From contig NC_081411.1 in the NCBI RefSeq assembly GCF_030272615.1, positions 835,624,136 through 835,688,135 of the forward strand: a DNA stretch of 64,000 nucleotides, read 5' to 3'. Shown here piece after piece: positions 55,141 to 64,000 of the stretch (the first letter of the stretch is position 1; each line of letters starts with the position of its first letter). The notes beneath the pieces are model-generated. The model saw only the letters and a list, made by a program, of their open reading frames with translations. It ran no database searches and was not told where the DNA came from. The DNA is from Cryptomeria japonica (lineage: Eukaryota; Streptophyta; Pinopsida; Cupressales; Cupressaceae). The position numbers were made by a program, and so were the translations under genes.

Positions 55141-57319
55141 GATTTGATGATTGATTGATTTCTCTTGATAAATAGGAGAAACTTGATGTTCTCTAGTGTC
55201 AGGAGAAATTACCAGCAATACGTCATTTAGTGCCAGAGTTGACACAGGCTGAGATTAGACATATAGATGCATGTGGTTTACGCCATTTGTTGTATATGCC
55301 TGAGATTACGCATAATAGAGGATTGTTGACGGCGTTAGCCGAGAGATGACACATCAAGCATAACACTTTCCACCTACCTACGAGTGAGATTAGTGTGACT
55401 CTTGAGGATGTCTATAGGATTCCGCACATCCTAGTGATTGGCAAGATAGTGCAGTATGATTTTCAGGATTGTGTTGGTACAGAGGCTTGCATAATCGTGT
55501 TTGCTGATGATAGCATTGATAGAGGAGAGATTCGATGGGTTGATATGGTGATGTATTACGAGGCTCTTCCCATTATTCTTGTTGGTCTGATTGGAGGATT
55601 TATATGTCCTGATAGGTGATCATGAGGTTTTTCGGTTGGATGGGGTGAGATTCTCCTGAGTAGGATGCAACATCGTACTCGATATGCTTGGGGTGTTTGC
55701 ATGCTGACACATTTATATCATGATCTTCATTAGGTAGTGTATGATGAGAGTGCTAGTTTGTCTACAGGATGCACTTTATTGCAGATCTGGTGTTGGGAGT
55801 ACATTGCTATTACTCAGCCCATCCATCACAGAGTTCGTGGAGAGAGGCAGCCATATGTGTATTTCTATGCATGTATCCTTACTCAGCATAAGCTGGGTAA
55901 GATGGAGTATTGGCATTGGGTGCTTGATTCATTGAATAGCATTACTTGGAGACCATATGTTGATTGTGAGCCATGGATGGATGATGCACAAACATTACCA
56001 TTTATCATGCAGAGTAGATATCTCATTGGTCGGACACCTTATATTGTTGAGCGACAGTTGATTGGTCACATTTTGAGACAGTTTGGTATCATCCAACCTA
56101 TGCCTCCTGGTGTGACGATATATGCTCGGTGGTACAAAGATAGGCGAGATTGGGGACCTTCTTTATCATTTGAGATTGCTCGTGCAGAGTTTCTTGCTAC
56201 TCCGAGAGTGGCTTATGATATGAGATTGCACATTCTTGATCCTGAGGTTACTGCAGATTATGCTCAGTACATATTAGCTCATCCATTTCCTCGCATTACT
56301 GATCCAGTAGATCCTCCTCCCATCTTAGGAGATGAGGATGATGACTCAGATGATCCAGTTTCTAGGAGACGGAGACGGAGATGAGAGCTCAGAGCTTCTC
56401 ATGAGGCTAGGGGAGGTGGAGATGAGGGTGGGGATGGAGGTGGTGGTGGTAGGAGACCTGGACGGAGGAGAGGCCGACTGAGAGTTTGTGGAGGACCGTT
56501 TGGACCGATTGGCACGATTGGGAGACCACGTCCTATGGGTGGGAGGTATAGTGGATGGATTGGGAGAGAGCATGGCAGGGCAGGTATGAGATCACCGAGA
56601 GGGTTGCCATTGACAGGAGGAGGTAGGGTAACTGGACTGGATGGGGGTTGCAGGAGAGGCATTGATTTTGGACAGATTCAGCCAGACCCTAGGGTTATTG
56701 CAGCTCACGGTGGAGATGATGAGGATCCTAAGGATCATGTTCCTCTTATTAGACGACGGGTTCAGAGAGTTACTCGGACTGAGATTCCAGCAGTTGGACA
56801 TGTTGTTGGTGAGGAGAGGATTGGGGTTCATGCACCACAATAGGATTTGCCAGAGCAGGATGCACCAGTGCGTGATATACCAGAGAAGGATGCACCAGAG
56901 CATGATGTGCCAGAGCAGGATACCATTGACAGTCTAAGAGCACAGATTGATCAGCTTTGAGCACAGGTGCAGACTCTTATGAATGAGAGGGATAGAGCTA
57001 TTAGGAGACAACATGATACTTAGAGCCTTCTTGATCACATTCAGTAGGTTGGATCAGGAACTCTCTCGGCTGACACTGTTAGAGCATTAGTTCGGGTCGA
57101 GAAGGAGACTTCCCACTGGCGATGACGATATGAGGAGGCAGTTACAAAGAGCCAAAGAGCAGGTAGTTATCATACTATTGTGCTGATGGACACTAGCAGT
57201 GGTGGGGTCATGGGACCTCCTCAGAGGAGTGGTGATCATTGGAGACAGGCATCTAGAGGATCTTCGCACCCACAACCACAAAGACAAACAGAGTCAGGTG
57301 GTAGTGTTACAGGATAGCC

Positions 57320-59173
57320 ATGACTTGATTTGAGGCACTTGTATTATTTATTTGATATCATTTTATACTTGGACTTTTATTGTTTTTATGATGATCTATA
57401 TGCAGACATGGATTCTATATGATGATGATGATTTATATGGATGATACTTTTATTTGATGATGATTCTTTAACTATATGGATGTAGTGATTATATGGATGA
57501 TGTTTCTTTATGATGTTATTCTATGTGATGATGATATGGATGAAATGATTATATGTTTTTGTTTTGATTTTTGATTTTGATGATCTTGGATGCAAATGAA
57601 AATGATTACTATCTTAAACGATGCAAATGTAATGATCTATATGGAATGCAAATGATTGATTGATTTGCTTTTGATGACGATGCAAATGATCTATATGAAA
57701 TGTTTTTGTATTTCTATATGTAATGTTTATAATGATTATGAATCTAAGTGCAAAGATGCAACTAAATGATCTTAAATGAAATGATAATGCAAACAATATT
57801 GATACTACATGATTAATGCAATGCACTGAATTGAATGCAAACTAATGCAAACTAATGCAAATGTTTTATATACAACTAAATGAAAATGGATGATGATTAA
57901 AATGATTCTAAAATGAATGCACCTATAATGATTAAATGCAAATTGTTTTTGTTTGTCCAAGTATACTCAATCTTTATTTATGACCATTGATCTGTTAATG
58001 AAATGATATGCTTATAATGCAACTGACAAATGAATGCTTATAATGCAACTGAATAATGAACTAACTAAAAATTGTACTGCCATTCTTCATATGCGTTCTT
58101 GTAACAATGCTTGATTTCATCATTGAGCTTTAAATGTTGTAAGAAAATACAAGCAACTTGACATAATGATTCAAGATGACCTGAGTATTCCTTACATGGA
58201 TTTTGATATAGCAAGTTAATACAAGCAACTTGATATAATGGATCAAGCTAACCTGAGTATTGCTTGCAAAATAGACAAGGATTATCTCCTTTCATGTATG
58301 TCTTGGAACATCCTCCTTGATCTTTTGCTGATCATATCCTAAGACAAGTACATACCATAGTAAGAGATAAACCACAGACAACAATCAAAGAAAATAATCA
58401 TGCCCCATCATAGCTTCTCTAGTCATGGACATCCTTGAGTTGCATAGAGTACATGATTAGCAATAAAATCAAGATATAAACACTGAATCTTGTATGTCAT
58501 TCGCATGTTCTTATGGTCATTAACTGATATTATCATCTTGATGAATGATCTTTGATAATCCTTTATTACTTACTGATTGATTCTTCGGTTTTTGAGTTTC
58601 ATGATTTAGTTGTTGATGAAATGTCTTGATCTTCATTGCTTTGTTGCTCGTTATCTGTTTCAAAATCCTAGGTGTTTTTGGTTTTTTTTCTAAGTTTTCC
58701 GAATGTTTTGGGATGTTCAAATATTCAAAAGATCACCTTAGCAAAAGGAATTAGGATTTTGCCCCCAGCGGAAACAAAAATTATTATGAATGTATGAATT
58801 GATCAAGATCCAAACCATGGCGAGATACAAATGTAGACTGATTGATTTTTAAGATAGTGACTATGACAAGTATGTCAAAGAGTGATAATTGTTGGTAAGC
58901 TGCATATTTCTTGCTAAATGGTTCAGAGCAATGGATGCAAAAGATGGAATGGATAAGCTAGGATATGATGGAAGTGATAGATGTGATAAGATGGAGTAGA
59001 ATAGGTGCACAAAGCAATCTCATAGATGGAGGAACTTACTTTTTAGATAGTGCCTGTTTACCAGGTTTTCACCATCTAAATTTATTGCATTTTTTGGATT
59101 TTATATGCTTTTTATTGATTATTTTTTCAAGACTTTATACCCTTTTTGTTGATTTTTTTCAGGACTTTATATC
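57320..59173. other. Low-complexity spacer of the Tat element
   Basis: 57370-57950 is rich in ATGATG, ATATGGATG and ATGCAAATG words with no coding homology. 57960-58900 is unassigned; it includes an imperfect direct repeat of AGCAACTTGA.ATAATG...GAGTATT at about 58150 and 58215. Confidence 0.5.
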
Positions 59174-62100
59174 TCAAGCATATAATTTCTTGAGATGGAT
59201 AGAATTGATAGGTTCATCAAACCAATCACCTTCAGGAGTAGATAACTTGTATGCTCCTGATCCATATGTTGCTACTATGACAAAAGGTCCTAGCCAATTT
59301 GGTTCAAATTTTCCTTTCTTTTCCCAGTCTTGTTGATTTCCTGGATTCTCCCTTAGAACTATATCTCCAATCTGGAAAATACGTGGCTTGACTCTATGGT
59401 TATAGCTTCTTTCCATTCTTTGTTGGTATACTTTCAAATGTTCTGTTGCATTGTGGCGATGTTCCTGAATCAGTTCTAGTTCCTGGAGTCGAGAGACTTG
59501 TTGTTCTTCTTCTGGTATAAGACCATGCAAGGATACTTGTAGAGAAGGTATCTCTACTTCTATAGGTCATATAGCTTCTGATCCATAGACCAAACAATAT
59601 GGAGTTGCCCCTGTTGGAGTGCGGATGCTAGTTCAGTATGCCCAAAGAGTAGGATTTAGCTGAATGTGCCAGTCCTTTCCAGCTTCATTGACTGTTTTCT
59701 TCAATATTTCAAGATAGTTTTGTTTGATGCCTTAGCTTGACCATTACCTTATGGATAATATGGAGTAGAGAACCTATGTTGGATATGAAACTATTCACAT
59801 AGTTGTTTCACATCTTGATTTTTGAATGGTCTTCCATTATCAGTGATAATGGTCATAGGAACTCCATAGCGACAGATTATATAATTCAAAATGAATGATG
59901 ATATTTGCTTTCCCATCACTGTTGTTAAAGACACTACTTCAATCCACTTAGTAAAATATTCAGTAACAATCAGAATAAACTTATGTCCATTAGAAGATGA
60001 GGGATTGATATTTCCTACCAAATCAAGGCCCCATTGTGAAAATGGCCATGATCCTATCATAGGATATAACTCTTGTGTTGGCGCATGAATGAGATTTCCA
60101 TGGATCTGACATTGTTTACATTTTCTAGCATACGTGAATGAATCTCTTTCTATAGTAGGCCAAAAGTAACCCATACGAAGAAGTTTCTTAGCCAATGTTA
60201 AACCACTTGAGTGTGTCCCACAAATACCTGCATGAATGTCATTAAGAACTCTCTCAAATTCGTCTTTTTCAAGACATCTCAACAAAGTACCATCTAGACC
60301 ACGCCTATATAGGATATCAACAATAATAGTATAGCGAGAGGACTAACGAATAAAATTTCATCTTTGATTACGAGATAATTTGAGAGGAAGGATATGATCT
60401 TTCAAACATTGGTAGGTTTGACCGTATAAGGATTGACTGGTTCCTGATATATGGAAAATTCGATAGGTATGATGGGATTAAATGGTAGGGGTTAAGATAT
60501 CTTCCAAGAGAAATTCTTAACGCTGTTGATTCTCCTTATTTTGCAAGAGAGATGCTATTGTAGCCATTGCATCTGCTGCTTTATTCTCATTTCTGGGAAT
60601 CTGGGTGAATGTGATTTCTTTAAAGTGTCCTTTAAACTCCTCCACTAGCAGTTTGTATGGCATAAGCTTATCATCCTTTGTTTGATATTCATCATTTATT
60701 TGATTAATGATAAGTTGTGAATCACCATAGACATGGAGTTCTTTGACATTCCACTCAATGGCCATTTTAAGCCTTATAGCGAATGCTTCATACTCTGCAA
60801 TATTATTGGTGCATGGAAACCACAGTCTATATGATTTTGGAATTGTGTGTCCTTGAGGTGTGATGAAAAAGATTCTTGCGCCTAATCCATATTGGGTATA
60901 AGAACCATCAAAGTACAATTCCCAAAAGTTTGTACTTACTGTCAAGATATCTGCATCAGGAAATTCAATGTACAAAGGCATGTCATTTTGTAAAGGTGCA
61001 TTAGCCAATTGACCAGCGATGACTTGTCCCTTGATAGCTTTCCAGTCAATATATTCTATGTCAAATTCACTCAGTATCATGACCCATTTGGCTAGTCTCC
61101 CTGTCAATGTTGACTTGCTCAACAGATATTTGAGAGGATCTATCTTTGCTATTAGTTTTATAGAATGAATCAACATATAATGTCGCATCTTTTGAGTTGC
61201 AAATACAACTGCTAGACATATCTTTTCGATTGAGGAATAATTTAACTCATAGCCAACAAGTGTTCTACTGATATAATAAACTGCTCTTTCTTTTCCTTCA
61301 TCATCATGTTGAGCTAGGAGAGCACCTAATGATACACTTGTTGCGGAGACATAGAGTAACAATGGTTTCCCTTTGGTTGGTGATATCAGTACTAGAGGAC
61401 TCATAAGATATTCTTTTATTTGAAAGAAAGCTTCTTCACATTTTAGATCCCATTTGAATGGAACATTTTTATGTAGAAGATGGGTAAATGGAAGACATCT
61501 ATCAGCCAACTGAGAAACAAATCTCCTAATTGATTGCAATCTTCCTTGTAAAGATCGCAATTGACTTATGTTCTTAGGTGACTCCATCTCAATGATAGCT
61601 TTGACTTTTTTAGGATCTACTTCAATGCCACGAGCTAATATAATGTACCCAAGGAGATTTCTAGAGGTTACCCCAAATGCACATTTCTTTGGATTTAATC
61701 TCAATTGATATCTTTCCAACCTATCAAAAATCTTTCTTAAAATGTTCAAATGTTCTTTTCTTGTGTGAGATTTTGCAAGTATGTCATCGACATAATCTTC
61801 CATAAATGTATGCATCATATCATGGAAAATTATCGTCATAGCCCTTTGATAAGTCGCTCTTGCATTCTTAAGCCCAAATGGCTTAACATTCTAGCAATAT
61901 GTTCCCCATGCACAGGTAAAAGTTGTCTTCTCTTGATCTTCAGGTGCAATTCTTATTTGATTATATCTCGAGAAGCCATCCATTAATGAAAACACCTCAT
62001 GTCCTATTGATAAGTCCACTATTATATCAATGTTTGGTAGCAGGAAGTCATCTTTTGGACATGCTTTATTTAGATCTCTGAAATTTGTACAAACCCTTAT

Positions 62101-62738
62101 GCTTTTATCTAGTTTTGATACTAGTACAATAATTGAAACTCATTCTGGATAAGCAACAGGTCTTATAAAACCCACTTCTAATAGTTTCTTTAGCTTGGTT
62201 TTTACAAGAAGAGCAATGTGTGGATGCATCTTTCTTAGCTTCTATTTGACGGGTTTTGCTTTTAAATCCACATTAAGATGATGCATAATAAGATATGGAT
62301 TAAGTCCTAGCATATCTGCATAAGACCAAGCAAAATTCATTTGCCTTTGCTTAAAGAATTCCATGTATTCTTTCCTTTCTTTTTCTGACAATGAGGCAGC
62401 AAAATGAAGAATTTTAGGATCCTTTGATGTACCAATGTTTACTACTTTTGTTGGTTCTATCAGGATAGTAGATCTCTCTTGAAAATATGCAACAAGAATG
62501 TCAAAATTTCCATCTTCTAGCACCTCAAAGAGGTTTTCACCATCAGATACGTCCTTTTTTTCTCTTTTGATTGATCTAATGTTGCCATGAAATGGTTTTC
62601 AACAATAGGTTTCTTTCCTTGTTTTATTTCGCTTTTGCGACTAGAAAGTTTGGCATTTTCCTGACTGTGAGAAACATCACTTGATTCTACAATGGAAGAT
62701 ATCTTAGGATGGATGGGTTTAATAACGTTAAGGTACAT
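59174..62738 (-). pseudogene. Tat Gypsy pol: reverse transcriptase, two RNase H domains, integrase (broken)
   Basis: Minus strand. 62738-62242 carries the stretch before RT (EKERKEYMEFFKQR, FAWSYADMLGLNP). RT follows with stops where Trp codons are expected, and the YVDD catalytic box at 61794-61783. First RNase H is at about 61360-61050 (LLLYVSATSVSLGALLAQ). The second, archaeal-type RNase H is at about 60930-60530 (WELYFDGSYTQYGLGARI, HVYGDSQLIINQI). Integrase: zinc region HAGICGTHSSG...CKQC (60285 on), catalytic Asp in GLDLVG and TDNGRPF, and a GPF/Y-like end WLGPFVIVATYGSGAYKL (59174-59530). At least one frameshift near 59790-59530 and several stops make it inactive. Confidence 0.85.
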
Positions 62739-62870
62739 GCCTAAGTCATGATCATTAGAAAAGACATTCTGTTCGGGGTTGTATAAATTATCCCAATCAA
62801 TTTATAGACGTCTAAAAATGGTCAACGCTTGCGGAGTCATACTTTTAAATTTGCGCATTGCCTTATTTTA

Positions 62871-64000
62871 GGGTTTTTTGCGTCGCATTAACATTTCTCC
62901 TATGTTGCGCACTTGGTCTTTATCATTTGCGAGCATCGAGTCCTTCTTCTGCATTCTTATTTGTCTTGCTTTCGAATTTGGTCTTGTTGATAGCAATCTT
63001 CAGTCATGATTTTGGTCGATCTTATCTTGTCGCATCAATGTGCATGCTCATTTAGCATATTTTGACATCGTCAATTCGATTTCATTTTGGACATTGTCAA
63101 TCCTAATCGATGATAGAATTAGGGTTTTGTCCTCTGGTCAATCTTGTCATTTTGCGATCAATTTGTCATCAATCTTGTCATTTTGCGATCGATTTCTCAT
63201 CGATCGTTGTCATCAATCTTGTCATTTTGCAATCGATTTCTCATCGATCATTTTCAATCTTGTCATTTTGCGATTGATTTGTCATCGATCATTGTCATTT
63301 TCAATCTTGTCATTTTGCGATCGATTTGTCATCGATTGTTGTCATTTTCAATCTTGTCATTTTGCGATCGATTTGTCATCGATCGTCGTCCTTCTCAATC
63401 ATGTCAATTTGGATCAATTAGTTATTGTTCCTCGTCAATTGGCACACTTATCAATCAAATCATTTATCAGCATTGGTCCTTTGTCAGTCAGAATCATGAT
63501 CAAATCAAATCGATATCAATTATCTTTTGTCAAGACCTAATTGTCGTCCTTGCATTTCTAATTCATCTTTTAGGGTTTTATTCATTTAATCTTGTTTGTC
63601 ATTTTCCCTCTAGGATTAATAATTTATTTATTTATCCTAAGTCTTCTTGTCACAATTAAATATTTATTTAATTGGCTAATTAATTCCTCCTCTTTTTGTA
63701 AATTAATTAATGAATGAAAAATTATTAATTAATTTACCTAATTTTCATCAATTTCCTAATTTCCAAGTCATCATTTCTAACCTAATTTTCTAATTTCTCT
63801 TAAATTCCTAAATGCCTATTTCTATTTCAAATTCTTGTCATAATCCTTGCATAGCAATTTGTCATAAATTGTCATAAATTGTCATAATCCTTGCATAGCA
63901 ATTTGTCATACACTTGTCATAATTTTGCTATTCTTGATTTGAATTTCCATTCGAATCAATTTCATGCTAATCTTGTCTTTTCTCCAATTTATCTATAAAT
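62871..64000. repeat. Unidentified repeat with CATCGAT-rich tandem array
   Basis: Tat homology ends near 62870. 63120-63410 holds repeated CAATCTTGTCATTTTGCGAT and CGATTTGTCATCGATC blocks with a period of about 37-55 bp. 63600-63740 is TTAATTAA-rich, and TGTCATAATCCTTGCATAGC occurs twice near 63836-63902. The style resembles the U3 of local Gypsy LTRs. Open frames at 62858-63659 are translations of the repeat. Confidence 0.5.

Larger units (their letters stand above)
54194..57319 (+). pseudogene. Plant mobile domain (MAIN-like) gene, antisense inside the Tat element
   Basis: A first segment (54194-54275) gives MVILVENHRFERVRRYHQPI. After about 900 bp, likely an intron, one frame runs from about 55185 to 57319. 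It reads LVPELTQAEIRHIDACGLRH, NRGLLTALAER, NTFHLPTSEISVTLEDVYRI and LHILDPEVTADYAQYI, the plant mobile domain pattern. It continues into an Arg/Gly/Pro-rich tail and a helical end (DSLRAQIDQL). The frame is kept throughout but carries about ten stops, all explicable by C-to-T changes. PMD proteins in hosts act in silencing and meristem maintenance; the role of transposon copies is not known. Confidence 0.75.
52700..62870 (-). mobile_element. Tat-lineage Ty3/Gypsy retrotransposon, decayed, 5' part missing
   Basis: Minus strand order: pol (62738-59174), low-complexity spacer (59170-57320), an antisense plant-mobile-domain gene (54194-57319 on plus), polypurine tract, 3' LTR. Dual RNase H and an antisense extra gene between pol and 3' LTR are known hallmarks of the Tat lineage. 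The 5' LTR, gag and protease are not in the window; homology stops near 62870, where a different repeat begins. Confidence 0.8.

Noticed and set aside
62858-63659. Overlapping plus-strand ORFs at the right edge as proteins
   Set aside because: They are low-complexity translations of the tandem array and switch frames along it.

Overview
The window looks like nuclear DNA from a seed plant with a very large, repeat-rich genome. A conifer or other gymnosperm is most likely, but that is inference. The evidence is a plant-type farnesol kinase gene (FOLK) split by an intron of about 38 kb, several generations of nested LTR retrotransposons, and decayed non-LTR elements. I see no prokaryotic features.

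One host gene frames the first two thirds of the window. FOLK is on the minus strand. Exons 2-6 lie at 662-1908 and encode the conserved polyprenol-kinase core. Exon 1, with the N-terminus and first membrane segment, lies at 40233-40454. A second, diverged but open copy of exon 1 lies at 45102-45320. Both sit in a direct duplication of more than 5 kb (36236-41510 and 42387-47608). Each exon 1 ends in phase 0 at a CAG|GTATTG donor that joins exon 2 in frame.

Intron 1 (1909-40232) is mostly transposon. An old plus-strand Copia element (2520-31383) has both LTRs, a Met-tRNA primer site and broken gag, protease and pol pieces. A block at 3490-8004 interrupts its gag and holds AT-rich DNA, a SINE-like insertion and a 5'-truncated LINE. 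Two large TG...CA elements in the sense-plus direction, M1 (8624-20833) and M2 (21603-30728), are inserted in the Copia pol region. Each is split by a relative in the opposite orientation: P1 (8668-16203) and P2 (25513-29855). All four insertions have perfect 5-bp target duplications (CAATG, GGTAG, GACCC, ATGCC).

This four-member family is the most unusual content. The copies are 4.3-7.5 kb, behave like solo LTRs and show no internal retrotransposon region. In sense order each starts with an upstream region. M1, M2, P1 and P2 all carry an array of about 10-14 palindromes there, spaced about 165-180 bp apart. P1, P2 and M2 then have a TATA box and a leader with a probable intron; M1 has lost this promoter. 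Next comes a gene slot. In P1 it holds a reading frame of about 1,060 codons with a single TAG; in the others it holds only short remnants. All four then have a telo-box palindrome 61-65 bp before a second TATA box.

Right of FOLK, 47.6-64 kb is a patchwork of Ty3/Gypsy pieces: a minus-strand LTR (47823-48969), a plus-strand LTR with primer-binding site (49235-50646), and a decayed minus-strand Tat-lineage element. The last has dual RNase H and integrase at 59174-62738, an antisense plant-mobile-domain gene at 54194-57319, and a polypurine tract and LTR ending at 53862. The final kilobase is an unidentified repeat with a short tandem array.
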